64,000 nt of DNA from Candidatus Altimarinota bacterium (GTDB lineage: Bacteria; Patescibacteriota; Gracilibacteria; BD1-5; UBA6164). The notes below the pieces were generated by a model. The model was not told where the DNA came from, did not search any database, and saw only the letters and a list, made by a program, of their open reading frames with translations. The stretch lies in the NCBI GenBank assembly GCA_030683605.1, contig JAUXPL010000011.1, forward strand, positions 35,161 through 99,160, given 5' to 3'. Both the position numbers and the translations under genes were made by a program. Below, piece after piece: positions 45,773 to 56,455 of this stretch (within the stretch, counting starts at the first letter, position 1; every line of letters starts with the position of its first letter).

Positions 45773-47764
45773 ATGTGTATTGATTATTATGCACATATTA
45801 TGAAAAATTATAGTAGAAATTTACAAAATTTAATTTTATCTAAAAATGAAATTAATCCAAAATCATATAATAAACAAATTTATGATATTTTAAATAGTAA
45901 TAAATTATCTATTAATGAAATATTAAATGTAAATTTTATATCATTTAGAAAGTATCAATGAAAAACTTATTTAATTTTGGATAAGTCATTTTTTGATGAA
46001 ATAAATTCTTGAGATTATAATAAAATAATAACTAAAATATTAGTAAGTTTAAAAATTAATAATAAATCTATAGATTATATTAAGTTACCTGATAATTTAT
46101 CAAAAGAATCCAAAAGAGAGATATATTGAATTATATATGAAAATTTTCCTATTTTATCTATAGACAGAATAGGGAAATGAGATAATTTAGTAAATCTAAA
46201 TTTTTTTTGAATAAAACAATTAAATGATGATGTATGAAAAGAGATAGTTGATGAATTTATAAACTCACTAAAAAAATATATAATTAGTAATTTTGATAAT
46301 CATAATAAGAATGGTAGATTATTACTTACTTCTTATAAAAATATATTATTTTCATATTCTTGAAGTGATAATATTATATGAGAATTGCTGTGAGATATTA
46401 AAAATATCTGATTTTTAATTGATTTCATTTTTAAAAATTATTTTAATCTAAATGTACTAAATTGAAAAAACATAGAATTAGTTAAAAAATCTTTTTATGA
46501 TAAATTTAATTTGTGATTTTGATATGATAAAATAAATAATGATAATAATTTTTCAAAGTTGATATCATATTATAAATCAAATATGTGAAGTAAAAAGAAT
46601 TTTAATAATAAAGATGAATTTATATTAAATAATTATGATATTTGAAAAATAAAGACAATTTCTGATATTATTATAAAAACTAAAGATTTGATTATTGAAA
46701 ATTTTAATACAGATAAAGTAAATATAGATTGAATTGATTTTGATATAATAGTAAATTTGGATTGAAACTTGAGTATAAATGATAAAATACTTTCATATTA
46801 TAGAAAATGAGGAAAAAATTTACCAAAAATTCTTTTAGATATGCTTTCATTGTATTTTACTTTATTAAATGAAAATTTTGATTTTTTCACTCCTATAAGT
46901 TACTGAAAATCACTTTATTATAAGATTGATATTGAATTATTAAAAGATTGATATATTAATACATTATTTTTTGAACAAAATTATAAATGATTTTATAATA
47001 TTAATTTTTTTAATGAATATTCTAAAAATACTAAATGATTTAATTGTTTTATAGATGTTGTAGATATGTGAGTTTCAAATATAAATGATTCAATTAATTT
47101 GTGTTCTAAAATAAATAATTGAGAATTGGCATGAAAATATATTGATAAATGATTATTAAATTGATGAAAATCTTGAACAAAAAATATTTATAGATTTGCA
47201 AAACAAATTCAAAATAAATATAAAGATGTAAAAATTTCTATATGATGAGATGAGATATATTTAGATTTTAATATATCTAATATTAGTCATAAAATTTTAG
47301 AAGATATTAATTTATTATGTACTGAAATATGATTAAAAACTAGAATATGTTATTGAAATAATTTAGAAATTTGATATGATTCATTGGATGAATTAACAAA
47401 AATAAACAAATATTTTGAAAAAAAACTTAGTAAATTTATTTTTAATTCATGATTAAATAACAAAATAATAGATTTGAATTTTGAATTATTTATTAAACCA
47501 TCTTTTTCTGAATTTGTAATTAAAAATATTGATGCATTTATAAGCGAAATTGATTCAAAATTAAATACAAATTTATTATCTAATTTATTATTAAAAAATA
47601 ATACCGATAAAATAATTATATCTGAATTTAAACTTAATGAAATAAATTATTTGTGAATGTATGAAATTAATAATACTCATAATTTTAATATATCATTAAA
47701 TAAAATAAGTGAAATTAATGATAAGTGAGTAACTAGTATGAAATATAAAATAATCATTGCTTAA
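45773..47764 (+). CDS. Unknown protein with C-terminal degenerate GGDEF-like domain, 663 aa
   Basis: The N-terminal 400 residues are Asn/Lys/Ile-rich with no clear motif. Around residues 420-520 the order FIDVVDMGVSNINDSINLCS, then LAGKYIDKGLLNGGKSGT, then VKISIGGDEIYLDFN resembles a GGDEF domain: metal Asp region, then the GGDE signature inside a beta hairpin. The loop is GGDEI instead of GGDEF/GGEEF. It may be an inactive or altered nucleotide cyclase, or a chance match. No membrane segment or sensor domain is seen. It is monocistronic. Confidence 0.5.
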
Positions 47765-47798
47765 AAAAGATTAATTCTATTTAGAATTAATCTTTTTT
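47763..47798. terminator. Bidirectional terminator between convergent genes
   Basis: The 16-base arms aaaaaagattaattct and agaattaatctttttt enclose four bases. The left arm overlaps the stop of the GGDEI gene and the right arm encodes the C-terminus of the flavokinase fusion. Confidence 0.88.
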
Positions 47799-48532
47799 AT
47801 TATAGAAGATTTGTATATATTTTTTTTGTAAGCCTTAAGTCTAATTATTTTTATATCTAATTTATTTTTGTAAATATAATTATAAAGTAACTCTGAAAAT
47901 CATTTTTGATCATATCATAAGCAAATATAATTTGGTTTATATATATCTATCCATATCATTGGATTATTTTCATTTCATCAAATTATTTCATCAGAAATAT
48001 TTAATTCTTTAATATCATTAATTCTTTTTTCTAAATTATTTAGAGGTTTTTTTCATTTAAACTTTTGTATATTTTTATCTGTTGCTACTATTGTAATTAA
48101 TTTATCAGAGTATTTTTTTGCTTGAAATAAAAAGTTTTTATGTCATTCATGAACAACATCAAATGTTCAAAATGTAAGTACAGTTTTAGAGTTATTTTTA
48201 ATATTAATTATATCATTTTCTATTATTTTTCTTAGTTCATCTATATTATTTATTTTTTGATTATCTCTTATTTTTTCAATAATAATTATTTCAATTATTT
48301 TTCAATATATATCTTCGTTAAAATTAAAAATATGAGATTCAAATAAATTCTTATTTTTATTATAAGATCAAGCTCAATGATAAAAAACATTGTCTATAAT
48401 AATATTTATCTTATAAACTCAATCATCAATATCGTTTTTTATATATTCAATATTTGCAGTATTAAATCAAATAGTTCTTCATAATTGTTTTCATTTAATA
48501 ACTATTCATTTTATTATTTTTATCATTTTCAT
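47777..48532 (-). CDS. Flavokinase fused to FAD-synthetase-like cytidylyltransferase (reversed order), 251 aa
   Basis: Residues 8-110 are a riboflavin kinase: GKQLGRTIGFNTANIEY, DDGVYKINI and FNEDIYGKIIEIIIIEKIRDNQKI near residue 75. Residues about 125-250 are a TagD/RibL-like nucleotidyltransferase: VLTFGTFDVVHEGHKNFL (the H-x-G-H motif), ATDKNIQKFKGKKPLNNLEK, then PNYICLGYDQKGF. Bacterial RibF has the opposite order and a different transferase domain. The protein probably makes FMN and then FAD. It is the last gene of a ribE-ribH-kinase run. ATGs at 48532 and 48526 are both possible. Confidence 0.82.
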
Positions 48533-48572
48533 TATTATTCCTATTATTAGTACCTATACTTGATAAGAAGAG

Positions 48573-49025
48573 TTATATTTTATTAACTTCATTAAGTAAA
48601 TTTAACCCAGATAATGCATAAGTATTACTTATTCTAGACTTAACTTGTTCTTCATTTTCACATGTTAATATTCAATTAATTATTGAAGTATTTTTAGATT
48701 TAATAGATATATCCATTATTCATCTAGCCGATTCTCAAGCTACCATTTCATAGTGAGTAGTCTCTCATCTAATTACAACTCAAAAACAAATTACTAAATC
48801 TGGCTCAGTATTTTTTATGATTTTTTTTAAAAATCATGGAATCTCAAATGCTCAAGGTACCAAGAATTTTTTAATATTTTTAAATCAATTTTCTAATAAA
48901 AATTTTTCATTAATATCTTCCAATGATTTAGTTAATTCTCTATTAAATTCAGATGAAATTATTACTATATGGATATTTTTATTTAAATTTTTATAATCAT
49001 TTTTTACTATTTTATATTTAGACAT
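48573..49025 (-). CDS. ribH: Lumazine synthase (riboflavin synthase beta), 150 aa
   Basis: VIISSEFNRELTKSLEDINE at residue 20 is the substrate-binding start, VPGAFEIPGFLKKII near residue 55 and FGVVIRGETTHYEMVAGESA near residue 80 are the signature loops, with the catalytic His in THYE. Length is normal. It joins the pyrimidine intermediate to dihydroxybutanone phosphate to form lumazine. It starts 2 bp after ribE and lies upstream of the kinase fusion by 40 bp. RibA, B and D are not in the window. Confidence 0.94.
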
Positions 49026-49027
49026 TT

Positions 49028-49606
49028 TTATTTATTTATTAATAATTTATTTACATATTTAGCAAATATATCAAACTCTAAGTTAACTTTGTCTCAGACT
49101 TTTAATTCTCAAATATTTGTAATTTCTTGTGTAAGTGGTATAACTGAAACTGATAAATAATTATTTCATTCTTCTACAATTGTTAAACTTACTCAGTTAA
49201 TAGTTATACTTCATTTTTCTATTATAAGATTTTTATATTTTTCATCAAATTCTATGTAAATATTTTTTGATAAATCATTATTTTCTAATATTTTTTCTAC
49301 AATTCATGTTGTATCAATATGTCATGATATAAAATGTCAATCCATTGTATCTGATAATTTTAGACTTCATTCAACATTAAAAGTATCTCATATTTTTTTT
49401 GTTCAGAAATTAGTTCTTTTTATACTTTCCTCCATTACAAAAAAACTATATTTATCTTTATCTGAATCTATAATTGTCATGCAAGCTCAATCATGAGCTA
49501 TACTTATTCATTTTTTTAATATTTTTGTAAAAATATTCTCTACAGTATATAATCACTTATTTATTTTAATTATTTTTGCTTTATTTTTAACTATTCATGA
49601 AAACAT
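49028..49606 (-). CDS. ribE: Riboflavin synthase alpha subunit, 192 aa
   Basis: MFSGIVKNKAKIIKI at the start, then HDGACMTIID and VEGSLKLSDTMDGHFISGHI near residue 85 belong to the two-barrel RibE fold, where the second barrel repeats with IEKGSITINGVSLTIVE near residue 130. The GHFISGHID motif is the lumazine-binding site. The enzyme dismutates two lumazines to riboflavin. It heads the minus-strand ribE-ribH-kinase operon. Its stop overlaps no gene but lies 2 bp before ribH. Confidence 0.93.
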
Positions 49607-49645
49607 TATATATATTTATTAATTAAATTTTAATTATTTTAAAAT

Positions 49646-49680
49646 AAAATAAGACAAAAGCAATTTTTTTGTCTTATTTT
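49646..49680 (-). terminator. Terminator after the HD-domain gene
   Basis: The 14-base arms aaaataagacaaaa and ttttgtcttatttt with a 7-base loop lie in the gap before ribE and overlap the HD gene stop. Confidence 0.85.
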
Positions 49681-50837
49681 ATAATATTTTCTATATTTAT
49701 TTTATTTAATTCTATTCTAATTCTATAAATTTCATTAATCATGTAAAGATATATTTCTTTATTAAATTCTTTAGCTAATGGTAATAAATATTTTTCTGTT
49801 TCTATTAGTTTATTTTCTATTCTATTTGGTCTTTTCTCCCATGATTTAGGTAGATCATTTAAATTATGCATTCTATCAGCTAGTTTTATAATAATTGTAT
49901 TATGAATAATTGTTTTGAAATCTTCTCTTGAGAAATATAAGTCTTTATCTTTTAATATTTTTTTTGCATGCTTTATTAACGAAAATATAGACTTGTAGTG
50001 TTCAAAGTATAATTCATTTCTTGCTTTTTTATATTTATCTTCTAGTTCTCAGTATAATTTTAATCAAATTATTTGATTTTGTGTTAATTGATGATCATCA
50101 TGAAATGTATATTTTATAAGTTCATCTCAATTTTCATATTTATTTTCATTATTCTCATTTAATTCAATGTATTCAATTATTTTAATTTCTTCGCTTATTT
50201 GTATTTTATTTTTAATCAAATCTGATAATAATCATTTTTCATTTAATATTCATGTTTTTCTTATTTCAATGTAATTAGTTCTATCTACTTCATTTTCAAT
50301 GCAAAATGAAAAAGGTTTTTTACTAAGTAATAAAGTTGTAAATCAAACTAATTTATTTATAGTGTATCTTTCATTTAATCATTCCATTGTAGCATCAGTA
50401 TCTTCTATAGAATCATGTTCTATAATTGTTGCAACAATACAAATCTCATTTTTTACATATTCTATAGCTTTTTTTCTATCATCTTCTTTATTATTATCCA
50501 AGTTATATAATTTTTCTTTTAAATTATATAGTTTATTTATGTATATATCTAGTACTCAATTAATATGAGTTATATACATTTCTCAACTATCTCTTTTTCT
50601 ATACTTGAATTTTTTTTCAGTAATTGAATATGCATCATATATCTCATCAAATCGATCATTTAATTTTTCTATTATTCATATTTTAGTATTATAACTAATT
50701 TTTGTATCCAAAAAATTTAATATTTCTGATAAAATATTATTCTTAAATTTATTTATTGATATTAAATTTGCATTTGAATTTACATCATTACTTTTTTTAT
50801 TATCAATTTTATCATCTTTTATTTGAATAGTTTCCAT
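49674..50837 (-). CDS. RelA/SpoT-type HD hydrolase-like protein without synthetase domain, 387 aa
   Basis: The central region carries the RSH HD pattern: VATIIEHDSIEDTDATMEGL near residue 170 in place of H-D-x-x-E-D-T, and IIIKLADRMHNLNDLPKSW near residue 305. A leading His (MYITHINGVL) near residue 105 completes the metal site. Residues 1-90 and the end are helical. No synthetase, TGS or ACT domain is present, so it resembles small alarmone hydrolases, with a long insertion between the HD and ADRMHN parts. It could cleave (p)ppGpp or another nucleotide. It stands between tgt and the rib operon, minus strand. Confidence 0.78.
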
Positions 50838-50884
50838 TTTTATATATTAACCATATTTATAATTAATTTTTATTATAAATATAA

Positions 50885-50912
50885 AATAAATAAAGTCAAA
50901 ACTTTATTTATT
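50885..50912 (-). terminator. Terminator overlapping the tgt 3' end
   Basis: The arms aataaataaagt and actttatttatt surround a caaa loop and include the tgt stop codon. The T-run on the minus strand is short and interrupted. Confidence 0.6.
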
Positions 50913-52130
50913 CAATACATCTTTTGGATATTTTGACCAAAAATTATTTCTGAATTCTTCATATTTATTTTCTAAAATTGCCTTTCTAGCATTTTTTCAA
51001 AGATTAATTAGGAAGTATAAATTATGATAACTCATAAGTTGCATTCATAGCATTTCTCATTCTTGAGTTAAATGTCTCAAATATCATTTAGTATAGTTTT
51101 TACATACTTTACAATCACAATTTTCATCCAAAGGCTCTTTACTAAGTTCCCATTGCTTATTTTTGATTCTAATATTTCAAGTACTAGAAAATGCAACTCA
51201 ATGTCTTCACAATCTAGTAGGTAATACACAATCAAACATATCAATTCATCTATATATTCATTCTACTAAATCTTCAGGAGTTCATACTCACATCAAGTAT
51301 CTAGGTTTATTTATAGGAAGATTGTCTTTTAATACATCTAGTATTCTGTACATATCTACTTTTGGTTCTCATACAGATAATCATCAAATAGCTATTCATG
51401 GAGTATCAAGTTTTCATATAAATTCAGCAGATTCTTTTCTTAAATCATCAAATGTAACTCATTGAATAATAGGGAATAATGCTTGAGGATAATTTCATTC
51501 TTGTTCTCTTTTTAAATTATTTTCTTTCCATCTTATTACGCATCTTTCTGCCCACCTATGTGTTCTATCCATTGCTGATTTAGCATATTCTTTTGTTGAT
51601 TTTCATGGTGCACATTCATCAAATGCCATAATTATATCAGCTCAAATATTTGACTGAATATCCATAACATTTTCTGCATCAAAATAATGTTTTGATCAAT
51701 CAATATAACTTCTAAAATGTACTCACTGCTCAGTTATTTTAACTAAACTACTATTTTTATTTTCTTCATTTTTTAATGTATTTAATTCAGAATTTATATT
51801 AGAACCTGTGAATTTTGTATACTTTTGTTGTCACAATGAAAATACCTGAAATCAACCTGAATCTGTAAGTATTGGTTTATTGTAATTCATAAATTTATGA
51901 GCTCATCAAAAATCTTTTACAATTTTATCTCCAGGTCTTAGATATAAATGATATGTATTATTAAGAATAATTTCTGCTCACATTTCATCTAATTCTTCTG
52001 GATGTATTCATTTTACTGTTGATTTTGTTCACACAGGCATAAATATAGGTGTTTTAATTTTTCAATGTGTGGTATTGAATTCTCAAGCTCTAGCATATCA
52101 GTCAGTGTTTTCTAATCTAAATTCAAACAT
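50904..52130 (-). CDS. tgt: tRNA-guanine transglycosylase, 408 aa
   Basis: KTPIFMPVGTKSTVKGI near residue 27, ILTDSGGFQVFSLG near residue 88 with the catalytic Asp, and FDECAPGKSTKEYAKSAMDR near residue 165 form the queuine/preQ1 pocket. GGLSVGEPKVDM and PRYLMGVGTPEDL near residue 285 and the zinc site CDCKVCKNYTKGYLRHL near residue 340 follow. Length is slightly above normal because of a loop near residue 115 (NINSELNTLKNEEN). It swaps G34 for a deazaguanine in tRNA. No queuosine genes accompany it, so the base must be imported. Confidence 0.95.
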
Positions 52131-52197
52131 TTAATTGTCTTATTTTATAAAATTTATTGAAGTATACAAATATATACCAAATTGCAAGTAAAATTTT

Positions 52198-52225
52198 TTG
52201 ACTTAATAATAATAAAATATATAAT
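52198..52225 (+). promoter_or_regulatory. Sigma-70-type promoter for the lipoprotein-apbE operon
   Basis: TTGACT at 52198-52203 and a perfect TATAAT at 52220-52225 have a 16-base spacer and are 35 bases before the ATG at 52261. Confidence 0.7.
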
Positions 52226-52260
52226 TCTGCTACAAATTATATTTTAACTTAGATAAAAAA

Positions 52261-52704
52261 ATGAAAATAATATATTTATTGATGTTTACTTTATTATTAG
52301 CTTCTTGTGGAAATTCATGAAGTACTGAAAATGAATCAATAGTAGTTGATGAATCTGCTATGGAAGAAACAACTAATCAAATAAATGAAGAAATTGACAG
52401 TTTAAATACAGAAACTGATTCTGATTGAATTGCTCTTACTGAATCTAATTCAAATAATTGAGAAGTTGTTAAATTAGATGCTAAATATAATAATCCTAAG
52501 GGTGAGGTTGATATGTCTATATCATATACTTTGTCAGAAAGTGGTACAATAGAAACAATTGAGGTTACTGCTACTACTTATGACTTAGAAGATTTTAATA
52601 CAGCTGCTCAAGATTTAGTTGGTAAAACTTTAGAAGATGCTAAGAATTTTGAAAAAGCAGGTGCATCTTTAACTAATGAAGCATTTAAAAACGCAATAAA
52701 ATAA
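52261..52704 (+). CDS. FMN-binding-domain-like lipoprotein, 147 aa
   Basis: The lipobox LLLASCGNSG at residues 11-20 predicts a membrane-anchored exported lipoprotein. A Ser/Glu/Asn-rich linker leads to a domain from about residue 70: YNNPKGEVDMSISYTLSESG, IETIEVTATTYDLEDFN, then GKTLEDAKNFEKAGASLTNE. This order resembles the FMN_bind domain, whose D-x-x-S-G-A-T motif receives FMN through a phosphoester bond; here the site is A-G-A-S, with Ser for Thr. apbE, the enzyme that attaches FMN, starts 2 bp downstream, which supports the reading. Confidence 0.72.
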
Positions 52705-52706
52705 TT

Positions 52707-53543
52707 ATGAAATACTCTAGAAATTTATTTTGATCAAATTTAACCATAAATATAATATCAAGTTATGTAAATAATGATATTATAGAAAAATGTTTTTTTG
52801 AAACACAATTATTTGAAAATAAATATTCTAGATTTATTAAATGAAATTATTTACATAAATTAAATAAAGAAAAAAGTTCTCAAATAGATTGAGAGCTTTT
52901 TTCTATTTTACATCTTTGTAATAAAGTTTCCAAAATTTCTAAGTGATATTTTGATATTACTATTTTGCCTTTTTTGGAAAATATATGATATTGAATAGAA
53001 AAAAATATTATGGATACAAATATTTGATATGAAAATATTGAATTATTAGATTGAAGAGTTATTTTACATAATAGCGTATCAATTGATTTATGATCTGTTT
53101 GAAAATGATATATTGTAGACAAAATTTTTAATATTTTAGATAAACATTTTGAAGAATTTATTATTAATTTTTGATGAGATATAAAAGTAAAATGAAAACA
53201 TAAAATATTATTGGAAGATCCATATGATTCAAATAAATTCCTATGAGAAATAATACTTAAAAATTGTTCAATTGCTTCATCAAGTCCATTTAAAAGAAAA
53301 ACAAATAATTGACATCATTTAATAAATCCAATTAATTGAGAATCGCAAGATGATAAAGTGGCAATATTTTTAATACATAGATTATCTAGTTTTTCTGATA
53401 TTTTTTCTACAGCATTATTTGTTACACCATTAGAAGAATCAGTAAAAATATTATCTGAAATTAATTGATTAGAATGATTAATTATTTCACAAAAATGAGA
53501 AATATTTAAAAGTAAAAATTTTAATTGTAAATTATATTTATAA
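52707..53543 (+). CDS. apbE: FAD:protein FMN transferase, 278 aa
   Basis: SIDLGSVGKGYIVDKIFNIL near residue 125, FIINFGGDIKVKGKHKI near residue 155, CSIASSSPFKRKTNNGHHL near residue 190 and FSDIFSTALFV near residue 235 are the ApbE motifs: substrate loop, GGD, metal Thr/Asp region. No signal peptide is obvious, so it may act inside or be exported unusually. It transfers FMN from FAD to a Thr/Ser of target proteins. The adjacent lipoprotein is the likely target. Confidence 0.88.
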
Positions 53544-53578
53544 CTCTATAATTGTAATATTATGGAGTTATTCTTTTT
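53542..53578 (+). terminator. Terminator after apbE
   Basis: The arms aactctataat and attatggagtt pair with one G-T mismatch and are followed by attcttttt. Confidence 0.65.
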
Positions 53579-53700
53579 ATTAAGCCAATATCGTTTTATT
53601 TTTAATAGAATATATTTTAAAAATTGTATCAAAATATTAAGGTTGTATTAAGGTCTTGTAATTATAATAAGATTTACTTTATACATTTAATATAAAAAAA

Positions 53701-54942
53701 ATGAAAAAAACATTACTAATTATTTTATTTATTTTAATAGATTTTACTTTTGTAAGTGCTGATAGTAATTTTATTAATGATTATACCTTAATTGATTGTG
53801 TTAATTGAAATAATTCAACTTGAGTGGCATTTGATAGTTCAAAACCTTATTCCACTTTGAAAGAATGAATAGAAAAAACTATAATTTATATAAATACTAA
53901 AATAAATATTCCTTGAAATGAGTCTAATGCAACTTGAAAGATATTTAATATTAAAGTTAATTGTAGTTTTTATGATTTTCTTAATCCAAATATTAATTTA
54001 AATTATTTTTGAGTAAATTATAATAATGAATTAATAATAGAATGAATATGAGATAATTCACTGATAATAAAAGATACAAGTTTTAATTTATGAAATAATG
54101 CTTGAAATATTACATTTAAGAATGCAATTTTTTCAAATGAAAATAAAGCTTATTTTAATGATTATTTATTCAATGATATTTCTAGAAATTATAGTATTCC
54201 AAATTCTAACTGAATTAAAATTATTTATTCATATATTAAATTAAATAGCTCATATAATATTTGATTATTATGAACTTATAGAAATGTAAAATATATAAAT
54301 AAAAATTGAATGATTGATTATTTTTATTATCAAAATTATACAAATAAGCAAATGATAGAAAATTCAAGAATAGATATTGAAGTATGAAATGATTTTGATT
54401 TTAGAATGCCAGTATCATTAAAAAATTCAAAAATTAGTTTTTATAATTCATGATCAACTTCTAACTATAATATTACATTTTTGGAAGATTGAAATACCAA
54501 AATAAACACAGATCTAAATTATTCGGTTTTATCATCTAATTTAATTGATTTGTGATGAAATAATTTATCTATTGAGAATAGCGAGAATATTGCATTTTTA
54601 AATAATAAAATCACAAATTTTAGTTCTTTAAATTTATGATGAAATGGAGTATTTATTAATAATTTTATTGATAATAATCAAAGCATTGATATTTCTAATA
54701 ATCATAATATGTTTAATAACTTATTCAAATCTTGATTCAATGACACTTATGATTTAAATAACTTTAGAAAAAATTATTCTATAAATAATGTATTAAATAC
54801 ATGAATTTTATGGGTTTATAAAAGAGTTAGAGATAATAAATATTTTAATGTAGACATTAGTAGCTCTTGATTATATAAAGAATTTACATGACAAGATTTA
54901 GTAAAATGATTATGAGAAATATATGTAATTTTTAACTATTAA
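53701..54942 (+). CDS. Secreted Asn-rich protein, possible beta-helix, 413 aa
   Basis: The signal peptide MKKTLLIILFILIDFTFVSA ends at a typical A-x-A-like site. The mature part is very rich in Asn and Ser with short strand-like repeats (LSIENSENIAFLNN, SLNLGGNGVFINN, SIDISNNHN), as in right-handed beta-helix proteins. I see no catalytic residues. The gene is 3 bp upstream of another secreted protein gene, so the two form a small operon for extracellular or surface products. Two cysteines near the start (DCVNGNN, KVNCSF) may pair. Confidence 0.62.
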
Positions 54943-54945
54943 ATC

Positions 54946-55815
54946 ATGAAAAAAGTATTAAAGTTTTTAATTATTTTAGCAATATTTATAAATTATTTTT
55001 CAGTTAATGCAGATTATGTTTTATGTGATACCTTAAATATAAATGTTAATTCAAATTATACAGATGAAATATGTAACTGATGAAATAAAGCTAATAGTTT
55101 TTCTTGAGAATTTGTTTGAAATTTCATTAATTATATTCCATGATATTGGTGAACTAATAATTATTATCAAAATTTAATTGATTTAAATAATAATATTTCT
55201 TTTTGATTTTTTGACTCAAATAAATTAACTGTAATATCTAAAAATAATCCAGAATATTCAAATATTATTTGATATATATGAGCAAATAATATATTGGAAA
55301 AAAATATTAATCTACTTGAAAATTTATCTATTTGATTTTTTGATAATATAAAATCAACTATTATTTCAAAAAATAATCCAGAATATAGTAATTATATATG
55401 ATTTTTAAGAGATATAGATTTATATTTACATAATACTTGAAATGATGATATTATAAATAATACTTGAAGTTTGAATAATTCAGAAAATATAGCTATTAAT
55501 AACATAACTAAAAAAGATTTTTATCACAAATTATTTACTTATTATACTATATCAAAGATTGAAATTTCTGATAAAGATTATAATTTATTCATTAATAATA
55601 TGCTTAACTTATTATTAAGTAAAAACGAGTTAAGTGATTCTTGAACATTTATATCTATAGATTTACAAAATAAAATATTTGATAATATATCAAAATCTAA
55701 TTTTGATAAAAATATTATTAAATTGTTAAATAGTTATGAAGATATAAATTATATTTTTGGTAATTATGATATTAATGTTCAAATATTTTTAATTAACTAC
55801 ATAATATCAAATTAA
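54946..55815 (+). CDS. Secreted protein with internal repeat, 289 aa
   Basis: The signal peptide MKKVLKFLIILAIFINYFSVNA is followed by DYVLCDTLNINVNS and a Cys pair. The segment LTVISKNNPEYSNIIGYIG near residue 95 recurs as STIISKNNPEYSNYIGFL near residue 140, so a unit of about 40 residues is duplicated. The C-terminal half is helical. No known family is recognised. It is in an operon with the preceding secreted protein and ends in a strong terminator. Confidence 0.62.
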
Positions 55816-55819
55816 TTTT

Positions 55820-55861
55820 AACAAAAAATAGTTCAATTTTATTATTGAACTATTTTTTGTT
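55820..55861. terminator. Bidirectional terminator with 18-bp perfect stem
   Basis: The arms aacaaaaaatagttcaat and attgaactattttttgtt flank 6 bases. It ends the secreted-protein operon and the convergent HD gene, whose stop lies in its right arm. Confidence 0.9.
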
Positions 55862-56449
55862 ACTTACCTCATTCATCATTATTTTTAAGTTTTCTTGCTT
55901 TGTTACTTCTCTTTCCATTTTTTGAGTATGTGTTTGGTATTGATGTTCTTTTAATAAATCTACTGATCAATGATTCCAATCAGGGTCTCTTATTTTTATA
56001 TTTTTTATTATTTCAATTTCTTTTTTCAATGAATGTCATTTTTCAAAGAAATCTTTTCTACCAAGATTATCCAAATCTGCGTCTTTAATTATTTTTTCAT
56101 AAATATCTACTGGATTTCTATAGCTTGGTTTAGTTGCTAAAATAATTCTTTCAATTATTTTTATTTTATCTTCAGGATATAATGCACTTCTAAGATAGTT
56201 TTGTGCAATTTTTGCTCATATCGGTTCATTATTATCATATTGAATTATAAATCATGTATCATGAAAAAGTCCTGCTAGTCAAAGCATTTCTATTTCTGTT
56301 TCTGATAATCATTCTTTTTCTCATAAATAAATTGCTCTTTCCATTACTTCTATACCATGTTTATAACTATGATAATAATGTTTTTCAAGAGGAACTAGTA
56401 ATTTATTTACATATTTTTTTGCTTTTTGTAGTACTTTATTTTTATCCAT
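55850..56449 (-). CDS. HD-domain phosphohydrolase, 199 aa
   Basis: The HD pattern is intact: H of HSYKHGIEV near residue 25, LFHDTGF near residue 60 and DADLDNLGR near residue 125 supply the metal ligands. Length is typical of small HD phosphohydrolases of nucleotides or cyclic nucleotides. A positively charged helical tail follows. It starts 6 bp after rseP on the same strand, so both are probably co-transcribed, though no functional link is clear. Confidence 0.8.
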
Positions 56450-56455
56450 AATATT

